Below, in pieces: positions 34,595 to 43,674 of a stretch of DNA of 64,000 bases. The notes beneath the pieces were generated by a model that had not been told where the DNA came from, searched no databases, and saw nothing but the letters and a program-made list of their open reading frames with translations. The stretch comes from Armatimonadota bacterium (GTDB lineage: Bacteria; Armatimonadota; HRBIN16): assembly GCA_026003175.1 (NCBI GenBank), contig BPGT01000004.1, forward strand, positions 1 to 64,000, read 5' to 3'. Every line of letters begins with the position of its first letter. The first letter of the stretch is position 1. The translations under genes and the position numbers were made by a program.

Positions 34595-34964
34595 GCAATC
34601 TGTCAATGCGCTAAGAGCACTTCTGGCGATGTGTGGTCTAGACAGATGTATGCAAAGGTTTCTCAAGAAGAGAGAACTATTGCAAAGGGTTTCGCCAGGC
34701 AGAGCACTGCATGGTTTCTATCAATATTCCATCTGTAGAAGCCCAGAGCAGATACAGCTGGCGCTACAGCAATGGTGTGCCTTGTCTAATCGCTGGAGTG
34801 TGTATGAGTGGTGTCAGCGAGATAGGTCATCATGGGAGCAGCTTCCCCAGGCAGAGCGTGACCTTCTCGTCATAGTGGATAGTAGGGTATCAGCGCTGCA
34901 GTTTGACATTCAGACAGTGTTAGAATACCTGAGTAGTAGAGGTGGCTGGTGTGGGGACGAGTAA
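34383..34964 (+). CDS. Unknown ORF after the RHS tail (frameshifted tail or immunity-like)
   Basis: The frame overlaps the RHS ORF end and has protein-like composition: aromatic hydrophobic stretch (VAFWWSVYWCLALRWYPYW), then a helical soluble part (MCGLDRCMQRFLKKRELLQR, QIQLALQQWCALSNRW). The real start may be GTG ~34419 or later, and no good ribosome site is seen. Either it continues the RHS protein after a frameshift near 34420, or it is a separate partner such as an immunity protein. I cannot decide. Confidence 0.4.
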   Translation: MDARGETTCSVDVIYVAFWWSVYWCLALRWYPYWLFWRGFLHPCYREQMLPRMMFLGHPLSPYTVWVLWSEQSVNALRALLAMCGLDRCMQRFLKKRELLQRVSPGRALHGFYQYSICRSPEQIQLALQQWCALSNRWSVYEWCQRDRSSWEQLPQAERDLLVIVDSRVSALQFDIQTVLEYLSSRGGWCGDE

Positions 34965-35229
34965 TGAACAGGAGAAATATCGCTGGCTCCTGCAGGATTT
35001 TGGCAGAATATTGAAGCAGGAGATACACACTGCAACGCAACTGCGCCAGCGAGCTTACGGGCGACGCGCAGAAAACTATCCATACATATCGGGTTACTTG
35101 ACTGGGACAAAACCCCCTTCGGGGGTGGATAACCTGCGTCAGCAGGTTTGTGCCCCTGTTGCCCGCGATTTTCCATCGCTGGGGCAGTACCACCTGAGGA
35201 ACAGGGCTGGATGGCGAACCTCCCGGTGA
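34942..35229 (+). CDS. Small ORF, unknown
   Basis: 95 codons overlapping the previous stop. The first ~50 residues look like a real charged helix (QEKYRWLLQDFGRILKQEIH), while the rest has a hairpin-forming stretch (CCCCCTTCGGGGG near 35108) and repeat-like composition. No family is recognised; it may be a remnant in the degenerate RHS region. Confidence 0.3.
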   Translation: MAGVGTSNEQEKYRWLLQDFGRILKQEIHTATQLRQRAYGRRAENYPYISGYLTGTKPPSGVDNLRQQVCAPVARDFPSLGQYHLRNRAGWRTSR

Positions 35230-35349
35230 GCCAAAACACGCAGCCCTACCCTGCCTCCCCGCAAGCGGGGAGGAGAAAGCTCGGACGGAGCCTCGCCCTC
35301 CTCGTATCTGCGTGGGGAGAGACTTAGCGGAGCGCGTCCGCAGGAGCCC
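35230..35349. other. Intergenic GC hairpin region
   Basis: No gene is seen. A perfect stem CCTCCCCGC-aa-GCGGGGAGG (about 35254-35273) is followed by a piece of the dispersed GGAGCCTCGCCCTCC repeat (35298) found also at 9345 and 63944. It could terminate transcription of the convergent genes. Confidence 0.5.
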
Positions 35350-36342
35350 TCAGAAGACGTAGCTGCGTCGGTTTTGAGAATCCCAGACGCGCACGCCGAT
35401 GGTTTGCTGATCTGGACGAGGCAATATCAGAAAGATGTTGGCGTAGCTGCTGATGAGGTCTGCAGAAGGGCGCATCTCCTGTGGAGCCAGTTCGTGGAAA
35501 CGCTGGAACTGCCTGGTAGCATAGTCATAAGCCTCCACAAACACGTCGGACGGCAAACGAGAAAGGGGCACCTCGACCTCATTACCCTGCAACCACGACT
35601 CTCTTTCCTCTGGGGTGAGCAGCTCTACCAGTTTAGGCAGCAATTTTTCAGATTGCTGATCTGGCGAGGTCAGTTTCTCGCCCGCCTCCAGCACTTGCAT
35701 CTGTTCCTTCCGCTTCTGAACATCTGAGCGAAGGAGCTGTACCTTCTTCTCCGTATGGAGCAAGCCTGCCAGCGCCTCGATGATGTCCGTGAACTGCACG
35801 TTTTGCCAGTGAGCAACGATACGCACGTTTGCCAACCCCTCTTCGATATGTAAATCCCAGCCGGTCCTTTCGGAGAGCACGTGGGCGAAACGTGACAGCG
35901 GTACAACCACTGCGGTCACGGTTATTTTGGAGACACTATCCACGCTGATGCTCAGTGCACCTTCGGTTGCCCACCGCGCGCCGTAGTGTGCCTGTGCAAA
36001 GGCATCTTGCTGACGGCGCAGGGCTCCGTTCTTCGCTCTCAGTACGTATGTTTTGCCTATCTGCACAACCTCTCGCTGGTAAGTTTGGGCAAGTTTTTGA
36101 ACGGCTTGCTCCAGCGACAGTCCGCGAATCTGCCATTGAGTCACAGGAGGGTCACCCGTAAGGTAAACGTCGCCCAGGATATTGACCTGGTATTGCTGTG
36201 CCAGCTTTTCGCAGGCGGCAGCGAAAGGGACAACGTCCTTCTGGGGTGTGTCCGCACCGTTCTGCTGAGCGAAGATGCCAGCGGTAGCAAGCCAGTACAC
36301 AATGATGTGAATTGTAAACATGACACGAGTGTTTAAGTGCAT
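35350..36342 (-). CDS. Secreted protein with secretin/STN-like domains
   Basis: 330 aa. The N-terminus has a membrane/signal segment (FTIHIIVYWLATAGIFAQ). Residues ~35-105 match the secretin/TonB short N-terminal pattern (ACEKLAQQYQVNIL, LSLEQAVQKLAQTYQREV, YVLRA), and residues ~130-195 a second one (LSRFAHVLSERTGWDLHIEE, FTDIIEALAGLL). There is no secretin pore domain, so it is a stand-alone periplasmic protein, perhaps an accessory of pilus or secretion machinery. ATG 36342 follows GGAGG by seven bases. Confidence 0.75.
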   Translation of the reverse strand: MHLNTRVMFTIHIIVYWLATAGIFAQQNGADTPQKDVVPFAAACEKLAQQYQVNILGDVYLTGDPPVTQWQIRGLSLEQAVQKLAQTYQREVVQIGKTYVLRAKNGALRRQQDAFAQAHYGARWATEGALSISVDSVSKITVTAVVVPLSRFAHVLSERTGWDLHIEEGLANVRIVAHWQNVQFTDIIEALAGLLHTEKKVQLLRSDVQKRKEQMQVLEAGEKLTSPDQQSEKLLPKLVELLTPEERESWLQGNEVEVPLSRLPSDVFVEAYDYATRQFQRFHELAPQEMRPSADLISSYANIFLILPRPDQQTIGVRVWDSQNRRSYVF

Positions 36343-36370
36343 CTTTTACCTCCGTTGAGCCTAATGTAAA

Positions 36371-36397
36371 CATGGTAGAGCATGTTGCTCTACCATG
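36371..36397 (-). terminator. Inverted repeat downstream of the 36412 gene
   Basis: A perfect 10-bp stem CATGGTAGAG/CTCTACCATG with a 7-base loop, followed on the minus strand by TTTACAT. It is a plausible but weak intrinsic terminator before the next gene. Confidence 0.6.
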
Positions 36398-36411
36398 TGG
36401 TTAATACCTAA

Positions 36412-36894
36412 CTACACCCCTCCGCCAGGCGGTGTTCCGCCCGGTGGTTGTGTCTGAGGAGGTTTAATTTTCACAAATTGAACCACGGAAATACTCACGT
36501 CCAGTAGCGGGTCAGCCGTACCCCGGTCGTTGTAAAGGGACCACTGGTCCATGACGATAGTTTCTTCGGTTACGTGTATCGCCGTTCCTGCTACCGTCCA
36601 GTGTACTTTGCCGTCATCATCTACTCGGCTGAGTCCCCATATATATCCCGGTTTCATGCTTCTCATGTTAATTGATCTAATCTGGCTTTTGTCATCTCGA
36701 ATTTGCTGCCCGTTTGCCAGAGTATCCTTATCCTTCTGCCAGATGACATAGTAGAAACCAGTGTCGGTAATGGCTTCTACTACGTGCTGGGCGCATCCTC
36801 CTGACATTTCGGGAAGATACGATTGTGCGTACACGGGTGCCGCAGTGAAGCAAGCGACTGTTACCGCAGCAATAATAATGTGTTTCATGCTCAT
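36412..36894 (-). CDS. Secreted protein, unknown
   Basis: 160 aa. MSMKHIIIAAVTVACFTAAPVYA is a signal peptide (cleaved after VYA). The mature part contains QHVVEAITDTGFYYVIWQKD and a Pro/Gly-rich tail (PPQTQPPGGTPPGGG). No family is recognised. ATG 36894 is six bases behind GGAGG. It is encoded just upstream of the secretin-like gene on the same strand. Confidence 0.7.
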   Translation of the reverse strand: MSMKHIIIAAVTVACFTAAPVYAQSYLPEMSGGCAQHVVEAITDTGFYYVIWQKDKDTLANGQQIRDDKSQIRSINMRSMKPGYIWGLSRVDDDGKVHWTVAGTAIHVTEETIVMDQWSLYNDRGTADPLLDVSISVVQFVKIKPPQTQPPGGTPPGGGV

Positions 36895-37029
36895 TTCACA
36901 CCTCCCTGTAGACTTTATGATAAGAGTATACATCGAAAAAAAAAGTGCAACCCCCAGCTTTGGACGAATCGTAGAAAAGGAATCAGAGTGCGTTCACTGA
37001 GTATTACAACAAGTGGGAGATAGAAACCG

Positions 37030-37671
37030 ATGCGCGTTGTGATCATGCTCAACGGTCAGCCGCCGCGGCGGGAACTGCTTCAGTCCATCGTGGAACGAGC
37101 GGATGTGCTCATCGGCGCAGATGCGGGGGCAGTGCGCCTGCGCGAGGCAGATTTGCGTGTCGACTATGTGGTTGGCGATTTCGATTCCGTGCCCCCCGAA
37201 CTGCTGCAATCCTTGCCCGCTCAGAGCGTGGTGCACGACCCCGGACAGGACGATACCGACCTGGAGAAGGCGTTGCGCTTCGCGGTCACCCGCTGGGAAC
37301 AGCCGCAGGTGGTGGTCGTGGGCACTACAGGCGACCGCATAGACCATGTGCTGGGCAACGTGTGCGGTGGGGTGCGATACGCCGACCGAGCCTTCGTTCG
37401 CTTTGTGGAGGACCACTCCATCATCTACTTTGCCCATCGGCGGCTGCAGTTCGACGCGCCTGTGGGGGCAACGGTCTCTCTGTTGCCTCTGGGGGAGGTG
37501 GAAGGAGTGCGTACGGCAGGCTTAAAGTGGGCGTTGCATGGAGAGGCGTTGACCATCGGCACGCGCGGAGTGAGCAACGTGGTGGAGGAGTCGCCAGTGA
37601 GCATTGAGTGGGAGCGAGGGTATCTGGTGGTGGTGCGGTTGTTACAGGAAGGGGAGTTGTTCCGGTGGTAG
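37030..37671 (+). CDS. thiN: Thiamine diphosphokinase
   Basis: 213 aa. GADAGAVRLREADLRVDYVVGDFDSV and HDPGQDDTDLEKAL (metal/ATP site) and GTTGDRIDHVLGN (substrate site) are ThiN signatures. It makes thiamine diphosphate from thiamine and ATP. Its end overlaps the start of the symporter by seven bases, which hints that the transporter could import thiamine or a precursor; no TPP riboswitch is seen. Confidence 0.93.
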   Translation: MRVVIMLNGQPPRRELLQSIVERADVLIGADAGAVRLREADLRVDYVVGDFDSVPPELLQSLPAQSVVHDPGQDDTDLEKALRFAVTRWEQPQVVVVGTTGDRIDHVLGNVCGGVRYADRAFVRFVEDHSIIYFAHRRLQFDAPVGATVSLLPLGEVEGVRTAGLKWALHGEALTIGTRGVSNVVEESPVSIEWERGYLVVVRLLQEGELFRW

Positions 37672-39101
37672 GCGCGCTGGTGCATTTTTCGGTGGGTGAT
37701 GTGCTGGTTTTGCTCGCTTTTCTGGTTGCCGTGCTGTGGGTGGGCTATGCCGCTCGGCGTAGCCTGCGTGAGGGAGATGCAGCGGGCTATCTGGTTGCAG
37801 GACGTACCGTGAGCCTGCCAGCTTTTGTCGCTACGCTGGTAGCAACCTGGTACGGCGGCATTCTGGGGGTAGGGGAGTTCAGCTACTCCTACGGCGTGTC
37901 CAACTGGGTGGTGTTTGGGCTGCCGTACTATGTGTTTGCCCTGCTGTTCGCGTGGCTGCTGGCGCCGCGCGTGCGCGAGGCGGAGCTGTACACCATTCCC
38001 GACAGGCTGTATGGCATCTACGGACGCGCCTGTGGGCTGGTGGGGTCGCTGCTCACCTTCTGTATGACCACTCCCGCTCCCTACACGCTGATTCTGGGGG
38101 TGCTGTTCCAGCTGCTGTTCGGGGGAGACCTGCTGGTCTGGCTGATAGTGGGCACGGTGCTCAGCACCGTTTATCTGTACAGGGGCGGTCTGCACGCCGA
38201 CGTGCGGGTGAATATCCTGGAGTTCCTGATGATGTTCGGCGGTTTTGCGGTTATTATCCCGTTTGTCATCAGCCGGTACGGTGGGCTGGATTTCCTGCGC
38301 CAGAACCTGCCCCCGCTGCACCTGACATGGCACGGCGGGAACACGGTGCAGTATATCGTGGTGTGGTTCTTCATCGCGCTGTGGACGCTCATTGACCCCG
38401 GTTTTCACCAGAGGTGCTACGCCGCGCGCTCGCCACAGGTAGCAAGGTGGGGCATTGTGGTGAGCGTGTGCTGCTGGTTCGTGTTTGACCTGATGACCAC
38501 CACTGCCGGGCTGTATGCGCGTGCGGTGCTGGGCGATAGCCTGCAGGACCCGAAGTTCGCCTATCCTGTGCTGGCAGAAAAGGTGTTGCCCCCTGTGGCG
38601 AAAGGCATTTTCTTCGTGGGCATGTTCGCCACGGTGATGTCGACGGTGGTCAGCTATACCTTCCTGTCGGCGGTGACGTTCGGGCGCGATCTGGTGTGGC
38701 GGTGGCGTGGTGGAGAGGAGGCAGACGCCCTGCGCTACACCCGCTGGGGCATTACGCTGGTAGGTGTTCTGGCGATTGTGCTGGCATGGAAGGTACAGTC
38801 GGTGGTGAACCTGTGGTATCTCATCGGCTCGCTGTTCATCCCGGGCTTGCTGTTGCCTCTGGTGGGCAGTTATACAAAGCGGTTTCGGGTGTCTCCACCC
38901 TGTGCGCTGGCGACGATGGTGCTGGGCTTTGGCACCTCACTGGGCTGGATGGTATATGGCGCCGTCACTGGCAAATTACAGGACCCAGCTTTTCTACAGC
39001 CGATGTATCCCGGGCTGGCGGTGGCGGTGGTGATATACACGGTGGGATGGATCGGGACAGTGCGAAAACTTGCTTCTGGTATACCTGATTCGGTATCATA
39101 G
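37665..39101 (+). CDS. Sodium:solute symporter family protein
   Basis: 478 aa with about 13 hydrophobic segments. AGYLVAGRTVSLPAFVATLVATWYGG and DPGFHQRCYAARSPQVAR are SSS-family patterns. The substrate is unknown; the tight coupling to thiN makes thiamine or its precursor possible. GTG 37665, about eight bases after GGGGAG, begins just before the first membrane segment. Confidence 0.9.
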   Translation: MVGALVHFSVGDVLVLLAFLVAVLWVGYAARRSLREGDAAGYLVAGRTVSLPAFVATLVATWYGGILGVGEFSYSYGVSNWVVFGLPYYVFALLFAWLLAPRVREAELYTIPDRLYGIYGRACGLVGSLLTFCMTTPAPYTLILGVLFQLLFGGDLLVWLIVGTVLSTVYLYRGGLHADVRVNILEFLMMFGGFAVIIPFVISRYGGLDFLRQNLPPLHLTWHGGNTVQYIVVWFFIALWTLIDPGFHQRCYAARSPQVARWGIVVSVCCWFVFDLMTTTAGLYARAVLGDSLQDPKFAYPVLAEKVLPPVAKGIFFVGMFATVMSTVVSYTFLSAVTFGRDLVWRWRGGEEADALRYTRWGITLVGVLAIVLAWKVQSVVNLWYLIGSLFIPGLLLPLVGSYTKRFRVSPPCALATMVLGFGTSLGWMVYGAVTGKLQDPAFLQPMYPGLAVAVVIYTVGWIGTVRKLASGIPDSVS

Positions 39102-39165
39102 AATTGGAAAAAAACTCTGCATCACGCCGTAATCGGCAGGAGGGAAAAGAGTCTCTACGAACTGC

Positions 39166-40782
39166 ATGAGCAGCTTCACTTCGCTGACCGGCGCGCAGAC
39201 ATTGCAGCGCCCGAAGACACAATTGCGTGTAACCGACAATCTGGACGAGTTGCTGGCGGTGTTGCCACCGCAGGTTCGACGCGCCCTCGAGCAGGAACCG
39301 AGTCTGGAGGACCTGCTGGAGGTCATTCTGGACCTCGGGCGGGAGCCGCAGGCGCGTTTTCCTGATCGCACCTTGCAGCTCAGCAATATGGAGGTGACCG
39401 AGGCGGACATCGACTACGTAGTGCAGCGCGTGGGCGCGTTCGGCAAGGACAACCGCGCAGGTATCGAGCGTACCCTCCACCGCATCTCCGCTATCCGCAA
39501 CCGGCAGGGGCGTATCATCGGCTTGACCTGTCGCGTGGGGCGAGCGGTTTTCGGCACTATCGACATCATTCAGGACGTGATTGAGCGCGGCAAGAGCGTT
39601 TTGATGCTCGGACGTCCCGGCATCGGCAAGACCACCAAGCTGCGCGAAATCGCGCGCGTGCTCGCCGATGAGTTCAACAAGCGCGTGGTGATTGTGGATA
39701 CTTCCAACGAAATCGCCGGTGACGGCGACATCCCGCACCCCGCCATCGGCATGGCGCGACGGATGCAGGTGGCTTCGCCCGAACTGCAGCACGCGGTGAT
39801 GATTGAGGCGGTAGAAAACCACATGCCGGAGGTCATCGTTATTGACGAAATCGGCACGGAGGCGGAGGCGTTTGCGGCGCGCACCATCGCCGAGCGCGGT
39901 GTGCAGCTCATCGGCACGGCGCACGGCAACTCGCTGGAGAATCTGTTGATGAACCCCACCCTGTGCGACCTGGTGGGAGGCATTCAGGCGGTCACCCTCT
40001 CCGACGAGGAGGCTCGCCGCCGCGGTACGCAGAAGACCGTACTGGAGCGCAAAGCGCCGCCCACCTTCGACATCATCATCGAGATGATTGAGAAGGACAA
40101 GCTGGCGATTCACCACGACGTAGCGAGCACCGTAGACCGCATCCTGCGTGGCGAGACACCTCGCCCCGAAGTGCGTGTACGCCTGCCCGATGGCACGATT
40201 CAGGTGGTGCAGGCGGGAGACGCTCCCGAACCGGCGCGGGAAACGGGAACACTGGTCGTTCGCTCCAGTACGCCCAGAGAGCGCAAGCAGTTGCCCGCCA
40301 CCGTGCGCATCTTTCCGTACGGAGTGAGCCGTAACCGCCTGGAACGCGCCATCCGCGAGCTGCGCGTGCCCGCGTATATCGTGCGCGACGTACAGCAGGC
40401 GGACGTGGTGATTGCGCTCAAGGCGAATGCCCGCCGCGAACCCACGCGCATGAAGGAAGTATCGGCAAGAGGGCTACCGGTGTATGTGGTGAAGAGCAAC
40501 ACCTACGCGCAGATTGCCGGTAGCGTGCAGGACATCTTCGCGATGCGCCCGCCGGAGGGCTGGGAGGAACCGGAGCCTGTGCTCGACCCGACGGAAGCCG
40601 CCCTGCTGGAGACGGAGGCAGCCATTCAAGAGGTGTTGCGCACCTCCATGCCGGTAGACCTCTCTCCGCAGAACAGCTATATCCGTCGGCTACAGCACCA
40701 GCTGGTGGAGAAGTACCGGCTGGTGTCGGAGAGTGTAGGAGTAGAGCCGAACCGTCGCGTGCGCATCTCGCCGCCGACATAA
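39166..40782 (+). CDS. AAA ATPase with R3H-like C-terminus (Ycf45/SpoIIIAA-like)
   Basis: 538 aa. The N-terminal domain resembles SpoIIIAA/Ycf45 (LPPQVRRALE, LEDLLEVILDLGREPQARF). Then comes an AAA core with Walker A LGRPGIGKTTKLR, Walker B VIVIDEIGTEAEA and TAHGNSLENLLMNPTL, and finally a nucleic-acid-binding R3H-like tail (YIRRLQHQLVEKYRLVSES). Its role is unknown, and it is common in Cyanobacteria and related phyla. The AGGAGG box is 23 bases from the ATG, so the start is uncertain. It overlaps tmk by one base (TAATG). Confidence 0.88.
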   Translation: MSSFTSLTGAQTLQRPKTQLRVTDNLDELLAVLPPQVRRALEQEPSLEDLLEVILDLGREPQARFPDRTLQLSNMEVTEADIDYVVQRVGAFGKDNRAGIERTLHRISAIRNRQGRIIGLTCRVGRAVFGTIDIIQDVIERGKSVLMLGRPGIGKTTKLREIARVLADEFNKRVVIVDTSNEIAGDGDIPHPAIGMARRMQVASPELQHAVMIEAVENHMPEVIVIDEIGTEAEAFAARTIAERGVQLIGTAHGNSLENLLMNPTLCDLVGGIQAVTLSDEEARRRGTQKTVLERKAPPTFDIIIEMIEKDKLAIHHDVASTVDRILRGETPRPEVRVRLPDGTIQVVQAGDAPEPARETGTLVVRSSTPRERKQLPATVRIFPYGVSRNRLERAIRELRVPAYIVRDVQQADVVIALKANARREPTRMKEVSARGLPVYVVKSNTYAQIAGSVQDIFAMRPPEGWEEPEPVLDPTEAALLETEAAIQEVLRTSMPVDLSPQNSYIRRLQHQLVEKYRLVSESVGVEPNRRVRISPPT

Positions 40783-41372
40783 TGAGCGCACTGTTTATCA
40801 CCTTTGAGGGTATCGAAGGGGCGGGCAAGACCACTCTTGCCCGCTGGCTTTCCGAGCGTCTGCTGCAAGAAGGTATCCCTAACTGGTTGACGCATGAACC
40901 ATGGGAGCCACGCCTGCGACAGGTGTTACTGGAACACAGTGACCTGCAGCGCGAAGAGGAGCTTCTGCTGTTTCTTGCCGACCGCGCCATCCACACCCGC
41001 CACATCCGCCAGACTCTCGCCGAAGGAAAGAAGGTCATCTGTGACCGCTACGCCGATTCCACACTGGTCTATCAGGGCTACGCACGCGGGTTAGATGTCG
41101 AGTGGGTCAGGCAGCTCAACCGCTTCGCCACCGGTGGTTTGCAACCGATTCGTACCTACCTGTTGGACCTGCCGGTGGAGATCGGTTTACGACGCCAGCG
41201 CGAGCGCAACCGCATCGGTGCGGAAGAGATAGCCTTTCACGAAAGGGTGCGCGAGGGATTTCTCACGGAAGCGAGGCGGGAGCCTCAACGCTATCTGGTT
41301 CTGGATGCCATGCGACCGCTGGAGGAGCTGCAAGGGATAATCTGGGAGGATGTAAGCGGGTTGCTTGTTTGA
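40782..41372 (+). CDS. tmk: Thymidylate kinase
   Basis: 196 aa. P-loop FEGIEGAGKTTL, DRYADSTLVYQGYARG (substrate site) and lid RRQRERNRI. It phosphorylates dTMP to dTDP. Coupled to the upstream ATPase gene. Confidence 0.95.
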   Translation: MSALFITFEGIEGAGKTTLARWLSERLLQEGIPNWLTHEPWEPRLRQVLLEHSDLQREEELLLFLADRAIHTRHIRQTLAEGKKVICDRYADSTLVYQGYARGLDVEWVRQLNRFATGGLQPIRTYLLDLPVEIGLRRQRERNRIGAEEIAFHERVREGFLTEARREPQRYLVLDAMRPLEELQGIIWEDVSGLLV

Positions 41373-41398
41373 ACCCTGCGCAACACTTCCTGTATAAT
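41369..41398 (+). promoter_or_regulatory. Promoter of the darA-like gene and rnc
   Basis: TTGAAC (41369-41374), 18-bp spacer, perfect TATAAT (41393-41398), 31 bp before the ATG. The -35 overlaps the tmk stop codon. Confidence 0.8.
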
Positions 41399-41429
41399 AG
41401 AGGCGTCCGCAAGGCAGGAGGGAAGGACA

Positions 41430-41759
41430 ATGAAACTGGTCATCGCTGTCGTGCATGACCGCGACAAGAACAAGATTTCGGACGCGCTGCTGCGCAACGG
41501 TTTCAAGTTCACCAAGGTGGCGAGCACCGGTGGGTTCCTGCGCGAGGGCAATGTGACGCTTTTCATCGGTGTAGAGGATGAAGACCTCGATCAGGTGCTC
41601 CGCCTTATCGGTGAGAGTTGCAAAACGCGCGAGCAGTATGTAAACGTGCTCCCGCCCGACGCCGCACCAGTGGGTGCCTTCGTGCCCAATCCGGTGAAGG
41701 TGCTGGTAGGTGGCGCCATCGTCTTCGTGGTGAACGTGGAACGGTTTGAGCGCTTCTAG
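41430..41759 (+). CDS. PII-like cyclic-di-AMP receptor (DarA/PstA family, DUF970)
   Basis: 109 aa. KLVIAVVHDRDKNKISDALL, FTKVASTGGFLREGNVTLFI and the late VFVVNVERFERF are hallmarks of the DarA/PstA family, trimeric PII-like proteins that bind c-di-AMP. It implies c-di-AMP signalling in this organism; no cyclase gene is in the window. The stop is one base before the rnc start. Confidence 0.92.
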   Translation: MKLVIAVVHDRDKNKISDALLRNGFKFTKVASTGGFLREGNVTLFIGVEDEDLDQVLRLIGESCKTREQYVNVLPPDAAPVGAFVPNPVKVLVGGAIVFVVNVERFERF

Positions 41760-41760
41760 G

Positions 41761-42462
41761 ATGTCGCCCCGGGAGTTCTGCCACAATCTCCAAATTCCGG
41801 AGACCTGTGCCCCGCTGATAGAGCAGGCGCTAACCCATCGCTCTGCGCTGGCGGATGGCGCTGCAGCAAGCAACGAGCGTTTGGAGTTTCTCGGCGATGC
41901 AGTGCTGGGACTGATCGTTACCGAATACCTATACACCCTTTTCCCCGACTGTGCCGAAGGTGATCTATCGCGTGCTCGTGCGCTGGTGGTGAGCCGGCGT
42001 ACGCTGGCTCAGGTGGCGAAACAGCTCGGTGTGGACAACATGTTGCGCCTCAGCGCAGGCGAGGAGGCACAGGGCGGTCGCCAGCGCAGCAGCATCCTCG
42101 CGGATGCTGTGGAGGCACTGATTGCGGCGGTATACTTGCAGGCAGGCATAGAAGAAGCCAGGCGGTTCGTGTGGCGTGTGCTCGGCGACATGATCCGCAA
42201 AGCGCCGGACGCCTCTCGCGCACACGACTACAAATCGCGGTTACAGGAAAAAACACACGCCCTGCTGCGCCAAACTCCCGAGTACGAGGTCATCTCCGAA
42301 ACGGGGGCAGACCACGACAAGACCTTCTGCGTGCAGGTGCGTTTAGGCGAGGTGATTTTGGGCACAGGATCGGGCAAAAGCAAAAAGGAGGCGGAGCAGG
42401 CAGCGGCGCGAGAGGCGCTAGAGAAGATAGAAACTGCCGAACGCCGCCGATCACTGTATTGA
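41761..42462 (+). CDS. rnc: Ribonuclease III
   Basis: 233 aa. NERLEFLGDAVLG carries catalytic Glu and Asp, and DAVEALIAAVYL the second metal site. The C-terminal double-stranded RNA-binding domain runs from YKSRLQEKTHALL to SKKEAEQAAAREAL. It processes rRNA and other double-stranded RNA. ATG 41761 is chosen because it begins right behind the darA stop; an upstream TTG is in the darA gene. Confidence 0.95.
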   Translation: MSPREFCHNLQIPETCAPLIEQALTHRSALADGAAASNERLEFLGDAVLGLIVTEYLYTLFPDCAEGDLSRARALVVSRRTLAQVAKQLGVDNMLRLSAGEEAQGGRQRSSILADAVEALIAAVYLQAGIEEARRFVWRVLGDMIRKAPDASRAHDYKSRLQEKTHALLRQTPEYEVISETGADHDKTFCVQVRLGEVILGTGSGKSKKEAEQAAAREALEKIETAERRRSLY

Positions 42463-42487
42463 CACATTGGCAGCACTGTTCTATAAT
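42459..42487 (+). promoter_or_regulatory. Full-consensus promoter of the prepilin gene
   Basis: TTGACA (42459-42464), 17-bp spacer, TATAAT (42482-42487): perfect in all twelve positions, suggesting strong expression. The -35 begins inside the rnc stop codon region. Confidence 0.9.
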
Positions 42488-42530
42488 ATCCCCAAGCGAC
42501 AAACTTCAACGGAAAGGAGCCTGAGAAACC

Positions 42531-43400
42531 ATGTCTCGTCGTGCATTTACCCTGATCGAGCTGCTCGTGGTTATCGCGATTATCGCGATACTAGCAGCGA
42601 TCCTCTTCCCCGTCTTCGCGCAGGCGCGCGAAAAGGCGCGACAGTCCAACTGCATCTCCAACGTGAAGCAGATTCTGCTAGGCGCGCTGATGTACACGCA
42701 GGACTACGATGAGAAGTTCCACCGACTGCTGGTGTGGAACCCCACCTGCTTCACCAACCCCGGCGCGTGTTCTTCCGGATGCCCTGCTCGGTGCTGGAAC
42801 AACGACCCCAACGGCCCCGACCAGACCATCGGTCCCGAGGATATGTTGAACCCGTACATCAAGAACACTGGTATTTGGGGTTGCCCCAGCGACGGCATCC
42901 CACGCGACGACTGCACCGGTCCGAACGGTACCTGGTACAAAATCAGCTACTCGTTCACTCACTTCCAGCCGGGTACCTGGGAGAACACCGCTACCTTTGG
43001 GGTATGCGCCTACTATCCCATCAGTACGGCAGCAGGCGCCGCCAGCGCAGAGTCCAAAACGCAGTCGGAGATTGGACGACCGGGCGAAACCGCTATCATG
43101 TACGAGCTGTGGACGACGGTGAGCTACGGGCGCAACTTCACGCACTGGCGCTGGGACAACCGCAATATCGCTGATCCTGCCTGGCCCGAAGCCCCCAGCT
43201 ACCTGACGGTCAACTGGTGTGGACAGGGGGATGGACGTTTTGCAATGGGCAACCATAATAAGCTTATGACGCTTGGCTGGGCAGATGGTCACGCGAAGGC
43301 GATGCGACGCAGCCAGATTATGTACTGGCCCTGGAACGATCAGGCAGTCGCCGAGCGGCGCTTTAACTATCTGCACTGGAACGAAGCGTTCAAACCCTGA
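42531..43400 (+). CDS. Prepilin-type protein with H-X9-DG motif
   Basis: 289 aa. The start [20 protein letters not shown] and ...[17 protein letters not shown] is the stereotyped Armatimonadota/Planctomycetes prepilin N-terminus. Near the end, His, nine residues, then DG (within [12 protein letters not shown]) is the H-X9-DG motif. The middle is a Cys-containing globular domain ([19 protein letters not shown]). It is likely exported and assembled as a major pseudopilin or surface protein. Strong promoter, AAAGGAG ribosome site. Confidence 0.93.
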   Translation: MSRRAFTLIELLVVIAIIAILAAILFPVFAQAREKARQSNCISNVKQILLGALMYTQDYDEKFHRLLVWNPTCFTNPGACSSGCPARCWNNDPNGPDQTIGPEDMLNPYIKNTGIWGCPSDGIPRDDCTGPNGTWYKISYSFTHFQPGTWENTATFGVCAYYPISTAAGAASAESKTQSEIGRPGETAIMYELWTTVSYGRNFTHWRWDNRNIADPAWPEAPSYLTVNWCGQGDGRFAMGNHNKLMTLGWADGHAKAMRRSQIMYWPWNDQAVAERRFNYLHWNEAFKP

Positions 43401-43414
43401 GGAGTGCAAAAACC

Positions 43415-43636
43415 ATGTCTAAAGTACCAGCCAACTCCAACAAGACCCTTATCTGGGTGATTATCGCGGTGGTCGCTATTGCCATCGCCGCGTTCTCCGC
43501 GTACAAGTCGTTCATCCAGCCCCAGCAGGGCAAGAATGTCGGCTTTGTGGACATGTTCCCCGGCGGCAAGGCTGGCTTGATGAAAGGCGGTGAGTCGGCA
43601 GAGACGCAAGGCGGCGCGCCTGCAGACATGCGTTGA
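43415..43636 (+). CDS. Small membrane-anchored protein, unknown
   Basis: 73 aa. A short polar start, one membrane helix (LIWVIIAVVAIAIAAFSAY), then a Gly-rich tail (GGKAGLMKGGESAETQGG). It lies 14 bases behind the prepilin gene with GGAGTG as ribosome site, and so it is probably expressed with it and may assist its assembly. Confidence 0.7.
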   Translation: MSKVPANSNKTLIWVIIAVVAIAIAAFSAYKSFIQPQQGKNVGFVDMFPGGKAGLMKGGESAETQGGAPADMR

Positions 43637-43674
43637 GCGAAACCGCCACACGCTGTCGCCACGAGAAAGCGGAG

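Noticed and set aside
37001-37029. TPP riboswitch before thiN
   Set aside because: The leader is too short and no THI-box sequence is visible.
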